Notes: generated from the sequence alone by a model not told the origin. Positions 49,747 through 58,775 are shown, counted from the first letter of the stretch. The stretch is DNA of 64,000 nt from Pseudomonas sp. (GCF_017744435.1 NZ_JAGIBG010000022.1:19245-83244); one strand, 5' to 3'. Translations and numbers: made by a program.

Positions 49747-51453
49747 TCAGGGCTTGGCGCCGTACCAGCGCGGCGTGTACGCCCAGAGCCCGCCATCGGC
49801 GCGCGCGAAGGTGCAGGTCAGCGACGAGCCGACCAGCACCATGGTGCGCATGTCGACCATGTCGGGCTGCAGCTCTGCCAAGGTGACGACCTTGAGCGTC
49901 TGCCCTGGCCGACCGATGTCGCGCCCAAGGACTACCGGCGTGCTCCCTTCGCGATGCCTGCGTACCACCTCCAGCGCCACACCGAGCTGATGCGGCCTGG
50001 ACTTGGAAATCGGGTTGTAGAAGGCCAGCACCAGATCCGCCTGGGCCGCCAGGTCCAGGCGCTTTTCGATGATCGACCAGGGCTTGAGGTTGTCCGACAG
50101 CGACATCACGCAGAAGTCATGCCCCAACGGCGCGCCGGCTTGCGCGGCGGTTGCCAGCGAAGCCGATACCCCCGGCAGGATCTCAAGGTCGACACGGTGC
50201 CAGGCAGGGTCGCTGGACTCATGCAGGGCTTCGAGCACCGCCGCCGCCATGGCGAATACACCTGGGTCCCCCGAAGACACCACCACCACCGAACGCCCCT
50301 GGGCCGCCAGCTCGAAGGCATGGCGAGCGCGCTGCATCTCTTCTCGGTTGTCGGTGCAGTGCTGCACCTGATCGTCACGGAACGGCCCGGCCATGCGCAC
50401 GTAGGTCTCGTAGCCAAGGATGTCCTCGGCACGCGCGAGCTCGGCTTTCACCGCCGGCACCATCAGCTCGGCCGCACCCGGGCCAAGGCCGATCACCGCC
50501 AGGCGACCACGTTTGCGACCAACGCGTGCCGTGTCGACCGGCAGTGGGGCCAATGCGATCACCAGGCCCGACTGTTCGATCAGGCGAGCCTCGGGCAATG
50601 CTTCGGCTGCCATGCTGGCCAGCGTGCCGTTCATGGCTGCGAAGCGCAGCACGACACCCAGTTCTGTAGCGGCCTCGTGCAAGGAAGGCTCGGCCATCGC
50701 CTGCTCGGCGACCAGCAGGCAAGCCAGCGAGGGCTCGGCAATGCCGGCCTCACGCAAGGCGCCACGCACCTGCTCGGCCAGACCAGGCCCGCCTGCAGCG
50801 AGCGCCACCACCACCGAGCGTGGGTGGATCAGCAGCTCGTCACGGCTGGCCTCGCGCGCGTCACAACCGACATGGATGGTGCGCCGGGCCGTGTCACTGG
50901 CGGGCAATTGCGCCTGCACAAGCCAGGGTGCATCCCCCTCGACACGCACGCTTTCACCGGCCAGCAGGTCAGAGACAAAGCGCTTGCCCTGTTCGAGGTC
51001 TGCCAAGGCATAGCCCTCAGGCGGGTTGAGCAGGCAAGTGCCAAAGCGCAACTCACCACTGGTGGTGATCGCCGCCGCCACACCCAGCGCCTCGCCGAGT
51101 TCGCGGGCCATGACATTGACCCCGCTCAGGCCACCCAACAGCGGCACCACCGCGCTACCGTCCTCGGCCACGGCCAGTACCGGCGGCTCCGCACCTTTCT
51201 CATCGAGCAGGCTGGCCAGGCTGCGGATGACGATGCCGGCGGCGCACAGCGCGATGATCGGCGTGGCCTGCTGGTACAGCGCGCGCAGGGTGTCGCCAAA
51301 CCCGTCGTAATACTGATCGGCGCCCTCGACCCGGCCACGCAGGCCGTGGATGGTTGCCTGTGGATAACGCTGCTGGATGCGCTGCGCCGTAGCCAGGCTG
51401 CCGCCGCCAAGAATGACGATGGCCGGCGCCTGTTGCCTGTTCAGCCCTGCCAT
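49747..51453 (-). CDS. cobJ: CbiG-CobJ fusion: precorrin-3B C17-methyltransferase with N-terminal CbiG domain
   Basis: A 568-residue two-domain protein. Residues 10-310 are CbiG-like (YYDGFGDTLRALYQQATPII, LCAAGIVIRSLASLL, PLLGGLSGVNVMARELGEAL, and GCDAREASRDELL). Residues 315-560 are the CobJ/CbiH methyltransferase with VIGLGPGAAELMVPA, VVSSGDPGVFAMAAAVLEAL and AFYNPISKSRPHQLGVA. CobJ contracts the ring by methylating C17. CbiG opens the lactone in the anaerobic route, so its fusion here beside an aerobic CobG is notable. It starts inside the end of cobI (13-base overlap). Last gene of the cobG-H-I-J operon. Confidence 0.92.
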   Translation of the reverse strand: MAGLNRQQAPAIVILGGGSLATAQRIQQRYPQATIHGLRGRVEGADQYYDGFGDTLRALYQQATPIIALCAAGIVIRSLASLLDEKGAEPPVLAVAEDGSAVVPLLGGLSGVNVMARELGEALGVAAAITTSGELRFGTCLLNPPEGYALADLEQGKRFVSDLLAGESVRVEGDAPWLVQAQLPASDTARRTIHVGCDAREASRDELLIHPRSVVVALAAGGPGLAEQVRGALREAGIAEPSLACLLVAEQAMAEPSLHEAATELGVVLRFAAMNGTLASMAAEALPEARLIEQSGLVIALAPLPVDTARVGRKRGRLAVIGLGPGAAELMVPAVKAELARAEDILGYETYVRMAGPFRDDQVQHCTDNREEMQRARHAFELAAQGRSVVVVSSGDPGVFAMAAAVLEALHESSDPAWHRVDLEILPGVSASLATAAQAGAPLGHDFCVMSLSDNLKPWSIIEKRLDLAAQADLVLAFYNPISKSRPHQLGVALEVVRRHREGSTPVVLGRDIGRPGQTLKVVTLAELQPDMVDMRTMVLVGSSLTCTFARADGGLWAYTPRWYGAKP

Positions 51454-52169
51454 TTTTCCCCCGGGACGATGATCAGCGAGAAGTATGGCGAGGACTGTGG
51501 GTCCACCTCATCCAGCGGCACGATCTTCTGGTTGGCCATGGTCGCCCGCTCGACATACAGCGCACGCCCGTCCAGGCCCAGTTCGCCCAGCACCTGACGC
51601 ACCTTGGGGAAGTTGCGGCCAAGCTTCATGATCACCGCCGCATCGGCATCTGCCAGGCGGCGCTTGAGCTCTTCGGCGGGCAGCACGCCCGACAGTACCG
51701 ACAGGCTCTGGTTGCGATACACCAGGGGCGCGCCCAGTACCGAGGCACCACCCAGCATCGAGCACACGCCCGGGACCACTTCGGCTTCATGCTGATGCGC
51801 GAGGCGGTCGTGCAGGTACATGTAGGAGCCGTAGAAGAACGGGTCACCTTCGCAGATCACGGCCACATCGCGACCGGCATCCAGGTGCTCGGCCACCTGC
51901 ATGGCAGCTTCATCGTAGAAATCGCTGATCACCTGCTCGTAGGACAGCGGCGCGGGCAGTGCCTCGGTGGTCACCGGGTACACCAGCGGCAGCAGGGTCT
52001 GCTCGGCCTGCAGGTGCGCCTCGATGATGCCGAAGGCGTTGCCGCGCTTGCCCTTGGCCACGAAATACGCCACCACGGGCGCCTCGCGCAGCAGGCGCAG
52101 CGCCTTGACGGTGATCAGCTCAGGGTCGCCGGGGCCTACGCCCAGGCCCAGCAGTCGTCCGCGCGCCAT
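51441..52169 (-). CDS. cobI: Precorrin-2 C20-methyltransferase
   Basis: A 242-residue tetrapyrrole methylase: LLGLGVGPGDPELITVKALR at the N-terminus, VAVICEGDPFFYGSYMYLHD for SAM binding, VVPGVCSMLGGASVLGAPL, and YVERATMANQKIVPLDEV near the end. It converts precorrin-2 to precorrin-3A. The ATG overlaps the cobH stop by one base (TGATG), and its own stop overlaps cobJ by 13 bases, which implies tight coupling. A longer upstream frame is within cobH. Confidence 0.94.
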   Translation of the reverse strand: MARGRLLGLGVGPGDPELITVKALRLLREAPVVAYFVAKGKRGNAFGIIEAHLQAEQTLLPLVYPVTTEALPAPLSYEQVISDFYDEAAMQVAEHLDAGRDVAVICEGDPFFYGSYMYLHDRLAHQHEAEVVPGVCSMLGGASVLGAPLVYRNQSLSVLSGVLPAEELKRRLADADAAVIMKLGRNFPKVRQVLGELGLDGRALYVERATMANQKIVPLDEVDPQSSPYFSLIIVPGEKWQG

Positions 52170-52795
52170 CACTCCACCTCCGTGGCCAGGGCGTTGACCG
52201 CGGCAGCAGCCATCGCGCTGCCGCCCAGGCGGCCCTGCATGATCACGAACGGCACGCCACGGCTGTCGGCAGCGAGCATCGCCTTGGACTCGGCGGCGCC
52301 GACGAAGCCGACCGGGAAGCCGAGGATCAAAGCGGGCTTTGGCGCACCGGCATCGATCATCTCCAGCAGGTAGAACAGCGCAGTCGGGGCATTGCCGATC
52401 ACCACCACGCTGCCTTCCAGGTGCGGGCGCCACAGCTCCAGGGCCACGGCGGAGCGGGTATTGCCGGCATCCTTGGCCAGGCCTGGCACGCTCGGGTCGC
52501 GCAGGGTGCAGATCACCGGGTTGTTGGCGGGCAGGCGCGCGCGGGTGATGCCTTCGGCAACCATGTGCGCGTCGCAGAGGATCGGCGCGCCATTGGCCAG
52601 GGCTTCGCGACCGGCGCGGCCGGCACCTTCGGAGAACTGCAGGCCGTCGATGGCGTCGACCATGCCGCAGGCATGGATCACGCGCACGGCGAGCTTTTCC
52701 AGGTCGGCGGGGATCCGCTCGAGCCGGGCTTCCTCGCGGATGATCCGGAAGGAATTGCGATAGATCTCCTGACCATCGCGGATGTAGTCAATCAT
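52169..52795 (-). CDS. cobH: Precorrin-8X methylmutase
   Basis: A 208-residue enzyme that moves the methyl group from C11 to C12 to give hydrogenobyrinic acid. Blocks: YIRDGQEIYRNSFRIIREEA, AVRVIHACGMVDAIDGLQFS with the catalytic His, GAPILCDAHMVAEGITR, VIGNAPTALFYLLEMIDAG, and LGFPVGFVGAAESK. The start is the ATG at 52795, overlapping the cobG stop by 8 bases. A start 14 codons upstream would lie deep in cobG and is less likely. Confidence 0.94.
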   Translation of the reverse strand: MIDYIRDGQEIYRNSFRIIREEARLERIPADLEKLAVRVIHACGMVDAIDGLQFSEGAGRAGREALANGAPILCDAHMVAEGITRARLPANNPVICTLRDPSVPGLAKDAGNTRSAVALELWRPHLEGSVVVIGNAPTALFYLLEMIDAGAPKPALILGFPVGFVGAAESKAMLAADSRGVPFVIMQGRLGGSAMAAAAVNALATEVE

Positions 52796-54119
52796 CAAGG
52801 TGCTCCGTCGGCAGGGCGAGCATGGCGCCTGCTTCATTCAAGGTAAGGTCGGTGGCGCGCAGGGCACCCAGGCCCGGCAGGTGCGCGTCACGCAAATAGA
52901 GGTCATAGCGGCCCGGTGAACGGGCCAGCAAGGTGGCCGGGGCGACATGGGCCACGGCACAGGAACGGGGGCAGCCGGACAAATGCACGCTGCCGGGCAC
53001 GCCACTGCCCAGCAGCGCCGCCAGCTCGACGGCATCGGCCTTGGTCTCGGCCAGGGCCTTGGCGCAGCCACTGCTGCCGGTGCAGGCGACCACACGCGCC
53101 AAGGGTTCATCGGCCTGGCAGAGCAGGCCCAGTGCCGCCAGCTCGACGCGAGCCTGTTCGAGGTCAGCAGCGGCGATATTGGTCAGCATCAGGCTTTGCC
53201 ACGGGCTCAGGCGCAGGCTGCCGTCACCCCATTGGCGGGCCACCCGGGCTGCGCCACGCAACATGGCCGGTGAAAGGCGGCCCAGCGGCGGCGCGACGCC
53301 CAAGGCCATGCCCTGCTGTTGTGCCAAGGCACCCAGCCATGGGCATTGCGCGCCTTCGCGCCGCCACTCGAGCACGGCCGCATCGCGGCGCACTTGCAAG
53401 CCGAGACCGTCGATGAAGACATCGACCTGGCAACCTTGCAGCAGCTGGCGCATGCGCGACTGCTCCGGGCTGGCCAGATCGAGGAAGCGATCGAGCACCG
53501 CGCGCACCAGCGCCAGCCCCTGCTCCAGCGGCACCGCACCCAGTACCAGGCCATCGGCCGGGCAGCTGGCCAGGCCAAATGCCAGCCAGTCGCGCTGCTC
53601 CAGGCGCAGTGCCGAGAGCCACAGGTCGTGAGGGTGATCGAGCATCGCCACGCCTTCACCCCCATCGAGCTGCACGGCGAACTTGGCCGACAACTGATGG
53701 AAGCGCGGCGTACCTTGCAGCAGGTCGAGGATCTGCCCGGCCAGGGGACGTACATCCAGCAGCATCGACGGGTCATGGCCAGCCAGGGGGCTGAGCATCA
53801 GGTTGCGCACGTCATCGCTGGCGGCGTCACGCGGACCGAGGCCGGCGGCCAGCAAGCTTTCGACCAGCCCGGCATGATCGCTGCCGATACCACGGATCTG
53901 CAGATTGCCGCGGTTGGTGGCTTCGATCACCCCGCCCGCGAAACGCTCGGCTGCCGCCGCCACCGCCTCGGCCTGGTCGGCCAGCAGCAGGCCGCCGGGC
54001 AGCTTGATGCGGCAGATGCCACCGTCACGGGCGCTGACGATGCGCCACAACCCCGGGCAGGCCGAGGGACGGGGTGATGCTACGGGCGTGTTGGCTGGCG
54101 TCAAAGGGGCGTCCGGCAA
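52788..54119 (-). CDS. cobG: Precorrin-3B synthase (oxygen-dependent)
   Basis: A 443-residue sulfite/nitrite-reductase-like protein. Iron-sulfur/siroheme cysteines are in VACTGSSGCAKALAETK and HLSGCPRSCAVAHVA. N-terminal CPGLWRIVSARDGGICRIKLPGG and ATNRGNLQIRGI match CobG. It inserts oxygen at C20 in the aerobic pathway, forming the gamma-lactone. No ATG is present near the start: the upstream frame closes without one, so the initiator appears to be TTG at 54119, with a poor ribosome site. A start further in is possible. First gene of the minus-strand cob operon. Confidence 0.88.
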   Translation of the reverse strand: MPDAPLTPANTPVASPRPSACPGLWRIVSARDGGICRIKLPGGLLLADQAEAVAAAAERFAGGVIEATNRGNLQIRGIGSDHAGLVESLLAAGLGPRDAASDDVRNLMLSPLAGHDPSMLLDVRPLAGQILDLLQGTPRFHQLSAKFAVQLDGGEGVAMLDHPHDLWLSALRLEQRDWLAFGLASCPADGLVLGAVPLEQGLALVRAVLDRFLDLASPEQSRMRQLLQGCQVDVFIDGLGLQVRRDAAVLEWRREGAQCPWLGALAQQQGMALGVAPPLGRLSPAMLRGAARVARQWGDGSLRLSPWQSLMLTNIAAADLEQARVELAALGLLCQADEPLARVVACTGSSGCAKALAETKADAVELAALLGSGVPGSVHLSGCPRSCAVAHVAPATLLARSPGRYDLYLRDAHLPGLGALRATDLTLNEAGAMLALPTEHLDD

Positions 54120-54237
54120 TCGCTGAAAATGCGCTTGAGTGTAGAAGGCGCGGTATTATGCCTGCTTTGTCCGGCGGCATGAAAAGCCGGTGGTCGAGCT
54201 TCAACAGCGATCGAGCAGAATTTCAGGACCGCGTAGC

Positions 54238-54327
54238 CCTTTTCGCGGGCAAGCCCGCTCCCACAGGTACTGCACAGCATTCGAGGGCTGTGCTGTACCT
54301 GTGGGAGCGGGCTTGCCCGCGAAGGGG
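54238..54327. repeat. REP pair (BIME) between divergent cobG and cobL
   Basis: CGCGGGCAAGCCCGCTCCC and its exact complement form the outer stem, and the inner bases CAGGTACTGCACAGC and GCTGTGCTGTACCTG pair as well. The whole segment can therefore fold as one long hairpin with an 8-base loop. It is unusual in sitting between two divergent promoters instead of at a gene end. No cobalamin riboswitch is seen nearby. Confidence 0.87.
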
Positions 54328-54363
54328 CGCGAAGCGGCCCCAAAAAATGGCGGAACGAAACAC

Positions 54364-55575
54364 ATGACCCCCTGGCTGACAGTAGTAGGCATCGGCGAAG
54401 ACGGCTTCAGCGGCCTGGGCAAACAGGCCCGGCGCGCACTGCTGGGCGCCTCGCGGATCATCGGCAGCCCGCGCCAGCTGGCCCTGCTGCCGCGTTGCAT
54501 CGGCGCCGAGCGGCAAAGCTGGCCAACGCCGTTCTCCCTCGCCCCGGTACTGGCACTGCGCGGTGAGCCGACCTGCGTACTGGCCAGCGGTGACCCGATG
54601 TTCTATGGCGTCGGCGCCAGCCTGGCGCGCCAGGTGGCGGCCGAAGAAATGCAGGTGCTGTCGATGCCCTCCTCCTGTGCCCTGGCCGCCGCCCGCCTGG
54701 GCTGGCCACTGCAGGACGTGCAGGTGGTATCGGTCGTGGCACGCCCCTTGGCGGCGCTCAATGCACACCTGTACAGCGGCCAGCGCCTGCTGGTGCTGAG
54801 CAACGACGGCGATAGCCCTGCGGCCATTGCTGCACGGCTGCGCGAGCGCGGCTTCGGGCCCAGCCGCCTGCACGTGCTCGAGCACCTCGGAGGTGCGGCC
54901 GAACAGCACCTCTGCGGCACCGCCGATGACTGGCCGCACAGCGAAGTCGCCGCCCTCAACCTGGTCGCCATCGAGTGCCTGGCCAGCCCGGATGCCGTGC
55001 GCCTGTCGCGTGTACCCGGGCTGCCAGACAGCGCCTTCCGCCATGACGGCCAGCTGACCAAGCGCGACGTGCGCGCCATTACCCTGGCGCGCCTGGCGCC
55101 ACAGCCCGGCGAGTTGCTGTGGGATGTCGGCGCCGGTTGCGGCTCGATCGGCATCGAATGGATGCGCGCTCACCCAGCCTGCCGCACCCTGGCCATCGAA
55201 GCCGACGAAGGTCGGCAGGGCTTGATCGAATACAACCGCGATGCCCTCGGGGTGCCGGGCCTTCAGCTGGTTCGCGGCAAGGCACCCGACGCCCTGGCCG
55301 AACTGGAACGCCCGGATGCCATTTTCATTGGTGGTGGTGTCACCCGCGAAGGCGTGCTGCCGCTGTGCTGGGAACGCTTGCGCCCCGGTGGGCGGTTGGT
55401 GGCCAATGCAGTGACCCTGCAAAGCGAACTGGCCCTGGCGTATTTCCGTGAACAGCACGGTGGCGAGCTGACCCGTATCCATATCGCCCAGGCCCAGCCG
55501 TTGGGTGCCTTCGACACTTGGCGCCAGGCGTTGCCGATCACCTTGCTCGACGTGGTGAAACCCCTCGATGCGTGA
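54364..55575 (+). CDS. cobL: Precorrin-6Y C5,15-methyltransferase (decarboxylating)
   Basis: A 403-residue fusion of CbiE and CbiT. The N-terminal tetrapyrrole methylase (about 1-200: VVGIGEDGFSGLGKQARRAL, VLASGDPMFYGVGASLAR) is followed by a class I SAM domain (about 210-400: KRDVRAITLARL, LLWDVGAGCGSIGIEWMRA, IFIGGGVTREGVLPLCWERL). It methylates C5 and C15 and removes the C12 acetate carboxyl. The ATG at 54364 follows the REP region; upstream in-frame ATGs lie in the repeat. cbiD begins 8 bases before its stop. Confidence 0.94.
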   Translation: MTPWLTVVGIGEDGFSGLGKQARRALLGASRIIGSPRQLALLPRCIGAERQSWPTPFSLAPVLALRGEPTCVLASGDPMFYGVGASLARQVAAEEMQVLSMPSSCALAAARLGWPLQDVQVVSVVARPLAALNAHLYSGQRLLVLSNDGDSPAAIAARLRERGFGPSRLHVLEHLGGAAEQHLCGTADDWPHSEVAALNLVAIECLASPDAVRLSRVPGLPDSAFRHDGQLTKRDVRAITLARLAPQPGELLWDVGAGCGSIGIEWMRAHPACRTLAIEADEGRQGLIEYNRDALGVPGLQLVRGKAPDALAELERPDAIFIGGGVTREGVLPLCWERLRPGGRLVANAVTLQSELALAYFREQHGGELTRIHIAQAQPLGAFDTWRQALPITLLDVVKPLDA

Positions 55576-56662
55576 AGAAACCCGCGAGCAACCCGCGCCC
55601 CTGCGCAGCGGCCTGACCACCGGCAGCTGCGCCACCGCCACCAGCCTCGCGGCTGCCAGGCTGTTGCTGACCGGCCAGTGCGACGACGCGGTGAGCATCA
55701 CTCTGCCCAAGGGCAAGGTGGTGCAGATGCGCCTGGAATTCTGCCGCCTGGTCGGCGAACGCGCCGAAGCGGGCACGCTCAAGGATGCCGGCGACGACCC
55801 TGACGTCACCCACGGCGCCCTGCTCTACAGCCAGATCCGCCTGCAGGCGCAACCTGGCATACGCTTCATCGCAGGCGCTGGCGTCGGTACCGTCACCCGC
55901 CCCGGCCTGGTGCTGGCAGTGGGTGAACCGGCGATCAATCCGGTACCACGGCGGATGATCAGCGAGCACTTGCAGCAGCTGGCCGACGACTGCGGCTACC
56001 CGGGCGGCTTCGAGGTCACGGTCAATGTGCAAGGCGGTGAGGCACTGGCGCTGAAGACCATGAACCCGCGCCTGGGCATCCTCGGCGGGCTGTCGATCCT
56101 CGGCACCAGCGGCATCGTCCGGCCCTTCTCCTGCTCGGCGTACATCGCCTCGATCCACCAGGGCATCGACGTCGCCCACACCAACGGCTACACCCATATC
56201 GCTGCCTGCACCGGCAACGCCAGCGAAGACACCATGCGCCGGGTCTACAACCTGCCCGAGATCGCCCTGATCGAAATGGGCGACTTTGTCGGCGCAGTGC
56301 TCAAGCACGTGCGCAAAGTGCCCGTGCCACGCCTGACCCTGTGCGGCGGCTTCGGCAAGATCAGCAAGCTGGCTGCCGGGCACATGGACCTGCACAGCCG
56401 CCACTCGAGCATCGACCTGCCACAGTTGGCCGGCTGGGCAGCGGACATTGGCGCCAACGCCGAGCTGCAAGCGGCCATCATTGCCGCCAACACCAGCCAG
56501 CAGGCCCTGGCCCTGGCACACGCCGCCGGCATCGCCCTGGGCGACGCGGTGTGCGCCCATGCCCTGACCTTCGCCCGCAGCGTGGTGCCGGCTCAGGTGC
56601 AGGTCGAAGTGTTTGCCATCGACCGCCAGGGCGGGATCGTCGGCAAGGCAGGTGTGCAATGA
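55568..56662 (+). CDS. cbiD: CbiD, (cobalt-)precorrin-5B C1-methyltransferase
   Basis: A 364-residue protein with the CbiD signature at the N-terminus (LRSGLTTGSCATATSLAAAR), FIAGAGVGTVTRPGLVLAVG, NPRLGILGGLSILGTSGIV, and CGGFGKISKLAAGHMDLHS. In the anaerobic pathway it methylates C1. Classical aerobic P. denitrificans uses CobF for this, and no cobF is present here, so CbiD takes its place. Overlaps with cobL by 8 bases and with cobK by 4 (ATGA). Confidence 0.94.
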   Translation: MREETREQPAPLRSGLTTGSCATATSLAAARLLLTGQCDDAVSITLPKGKVVQMRLEFCRLVGERAEAGTLKDAGDDPDVTHGALLYSQIRLQAQPGIRFIAGAGVGTVTRPGLVLAVGEPAINPVPRRMISEHLQQLADDCGYPGGFEVTVNVQGGEALALKTMNPRLGILGGLSILGTSGIVRPFSCSAYIASIHQGIDVAHTNGYTHIAACTGNASEDTMRRVYNLPEIALIEMGDFVGAVLKHVRKVPVPRLTLCGGFGKISKLAAGHMDLHSRHSSIDLPQLAGWAADIGANAELQAAIIAANTSQQALALAHAAGIALGDAVCAHALTFARSVVPAQVQVEVFAIDRQGGIVGKAGVQ

Positions 56663-57393
56663 GCCAGCGTATCCTGCTGCTCGGCGGCGTCACCGAAGCC
56701 TTGGCCATCGCCCGCCAGCTCGGCCCCGAGCACGTCTACAGCCTGGCTGGTATCGGCCGCGTGCCGCAGGACCTGGCCTGCCAGGTTCGGGTCGGTGGCT
56801 ATGGAGGCGCCGAAGGCTTGGCTGCTTACCTGCGTGAAGCCGGCATCACCCTGTTGATCGATGCCACCCACCCCTATGCCGCGCAGATCAGCCGTAACGC
56901 GGCCAGCGCCGCACAGGCCGCCGGCATCCCCTGCTGGGCCTTGCGCCGCCCGGCCTGGCAGGCGCAGCCTGGGGACGACTGGCGCGAAGTGGAAGACTGG
57001 GCTGGCCTGATCGAGGCCCTCAAGCCGTTCAAGCGACCACTGTTCACGCTCGGCCGTGAGCCACTGCAACATCTTGAGGAGATTCCGCCGGAGCAGTTCT
57101 GGACCTTGCGCGCGCTGGAGGCCTGCGCGGGCAATGAGCGCTGTGAGGTCATCGGCGCACGTGGGCCGTTTCAGATCGAAGACGAGCGGGCATTGTTCGA
57201 GCGGCGCCGCATCGACGTGCTGGTGAGCAAGAACAGCGGTAGCGTGGCGACCGAACCAAAGCTCGATGTGGCGCGGGAACGCGGGGTGCCGGTGCTGATA
57301 CTGAAACGCCCTTTGCTACCTGTGGTGGATCGGGCGTTCACATCGTCAGCTCAATTGACTACAGCACTTTCAGACTTTTCCGTCCGCCCGTGA
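56659..57393 (+). CDS. cobK: Precorrin-6A reductase
   Basis: A 244-residue NADPH-dependent reductase of CobK/CbiJ type. Blocks: ILLLGGVTEALAIARQL (Rossmann start), LLIDATHPYAAQISRNAASA, CWALRRPAWQ, LFTLGREPLQHLEEI, VIGARGPF and VLVSKNSGSVATEPKLDVA. It reduces the macrocycle of precorrin-6A between CobF/CbiD and CobL. Its start overlaps the cbiD stop (ATGA); it is the last gene of cobL-cbiD-cobK. NfeD follows 62 bases on. Confidence 0.94.
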   Translation: MSQRILLLGGVTEALAIARQLGPEHVYSLAGIGRVPQDLACQVRVGGYGGAEGLAAYLREAGITLLIDATHPYAAQISRNAASAAQAAGIPCWALRRPAWQAQPGDDWREVEDWAGLIEALKPFKRPLFTLGREPLQHLEEIPPEQFWTLRALEACAGNERCEVIGARGPFQIEDERALFERRRIDVLVSKNSGSVATEPKLDVARERGVPVLILKRPLLPVVDRAFTSSAQLTTALSDFSVRP

Positions 57394-57455
57394 AGTGGCC
57401 TTGTGCCGCTCCACTGCCTTAGACTTCGGCCTCCCCTCCGGAAGGCGTTACTCAT

Positions 57456-57893
57456 ATGGAAATGCAATGGTGGATCTGGCTGGTCTTCGGTATCGGCCTG
57501 ATCCTGCTCGAACTGGTCCTGCCCACGTTCTTCATCATCTGGTTCGGCATCGGTGCCGTGCTGGTCTCGCTCATCGCTCTGGCCGCCCCCGCCCTGCAAC
57601 TGGATATGCAGGTGCTGCTGTGGGTGCTGTTTTCCTCAGTGACCACGTTCCTCTGGTTCAAGCTGTTCAAGCGCAAGCAGCCGGACGTGCGCTGGACCGC
57701 CGACAGCGTGATCGGTGAAGTCGGGCTGCTGACCAGCAGCGTCTCGCAATTCCAGAAAGGCCGCGTGCGCTTTCAGAAGCCGCTGCTCGGCAACGAGGAA
57801 TGGACCTGCGTCGCCGATGGCGACATTCCGGCAGGCGAGCGTGTGCGCCTCGTCGCCATCGAAGGCAATACCGCCCGGGTAGTCCGGGCCTGA
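57456..57893 (+). CDS. NfeD family membrane protein
   Basis: A 145-residue protein with two N-terminal TM segments (WWIWLVFGIGLILLELVLP and IIWFGIGAVLVSLIALAA) and a third (MQVLLWVLFSSVTTFLWFKLF), then a small OB-fold domain (residues 85-145: IGEVGLLTSSVSQFQKGRV to NTARVVRA). This is the short form that pairs with a stomatin/SPFH gene, and such a gene follows 27 bases downstream. The two probably form a membrane-domain complex that tunes proteolysis or lipid rafts. Function inferred from the pairing. Confidence 0.87.
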   Translation: MEMQWWIWLVFGIGLILLELVLPTFFIIWFGIGAVLVSLIALAAPALQLDMQVLLWVLFSSVTTFLWFKLFKRKQPDVRWTADSVIGEVGLLTSSVSQFQKGRVRFQKPLLGNEEWTCVADGDIPAGERVRLVAIEGNTARVVRA

Positions 57894-57920
57894 ATCGGCA
57901 TTTAAAAGGAAGTTTGCATC

Positions 57921-58775
57921 ATGACCAGTCTCATCGTCGTCGGCGCCCTCGCCCTGTTCGTCCTGATCACCGTGTTCAAGGGGGTGCGCATCGTGCCCCA
58001 GGGCGAGGAATGGATCGTCGAGCGCCTGGGCCGCTACCACAACACCCTCAAGCCGGGCCTGAACATCGTCATCCCGTACATGGATGTGGTCGCCTATCGC
58101 CTGCCGACCAAGGACATCATCCTCGACGTGCAAGAGCAGGAAATCATCACCAAGGACAACGCGGTGATCGTGGCCAACGCCCTGTGCTTCGCCAAGGTGG
58201 TCGACCCACAGAAGGCCTCCTATGGCGTGCAGAACTTCTCGTTCGCCGTCACCAGTCTGACCATGACCTCGCTGCGCGCCATCGTCGGCGCGATGGACCT
58301 GGACGAGGCACTGTCGAGCCGCGAACAGATCAAGGCGCGCCTGCGTGAGGCGATGTCCGAGCAGACCGAAGACTGGGGCGTGACCGTGCGCTCGGTGGAG
58401 ATCCAGGACATCAAGCCGTCGGAGAACATGCAGCTGGCCATGGAACGCCAGGCGGCCGCCGAACGTGAGCGTAAAGCCGACGTGACCCGCGCCGAGGGTG
58501 CCAAGCAGGCGGCGATCCTCGAAGCAGAAGCGCGCTTGCAGTCGGCCAAACTGGACGCCGAAGCGCAGATCAACCTCGCCGAGGCCTCGGCGCGGGCCAT
58601 TTCGCTGGTCAAGGAAGCGGTGGGCAACGAAACCGTACCCGCCATGTACCTGCTGGGTGAGCGTTATGTGGGCGCCATGGAGAACCTGGCCAGCAGCAAC
58701 AATGCCAAGGTCGTGGTGCTGCCGGCGGACCTGCAGGAAACCGTGCGCGGCCTGATGGGCCGCAACAAGGCCTGA
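57921..58775 (+). CDS. qmcA: SPFH/stomatin-like membrane protein (QmcA family)
   Basis: A 284-residue protein with one N-terminal TM/hairpin (LIVVGALALFVLITVFKGV), then the SPFH/band 7 domain (RIVPQGEEWIVERLGRYHNT, LDVQEQEIITKDNAVIVANA) and a C-terminal coiled-coil (AMERQAAAERERKADVTRAE with many Ala/Glu). It is close in size to E. coli QmcA (305). Oligomers act in the inner membrane, linked to FtsH. With the NfeD gene it forms a classic slipin-NfeD pair. Confidence 0.88.
   Translation: MTSLIVVGALALFVLITVFKGVRIVPQGEEWIVERLGRYHNTLKPGLNIVIPYMDVVAYRLPTKDIILDVQEQEIITKDNAVIVANALCFAKVVDPQKASYGVQNFSFAVTSLTMTSLRAIVGAMDLDEALSSREQIKARLREAMSEQTEDWGVTVRSVEIQDIKPSENMQLAMERQAAAERERKADVTRAEGAKQAAILEAEARLQSAKLDAEAQINLAEASARAISLVKEAVGNETVPAMYLLGERYVGAMENLASSNNAKVVVLPADLQETVRGLMGRNKA

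Noticed and set aside
54120..54363. Possible cobalamin riboswitch before cobG or cobL
   Set aside because: No B12-box-like GCCACTG core or multi-stem aptamer is seen. The secondary structure there comes from the REP hairpin.
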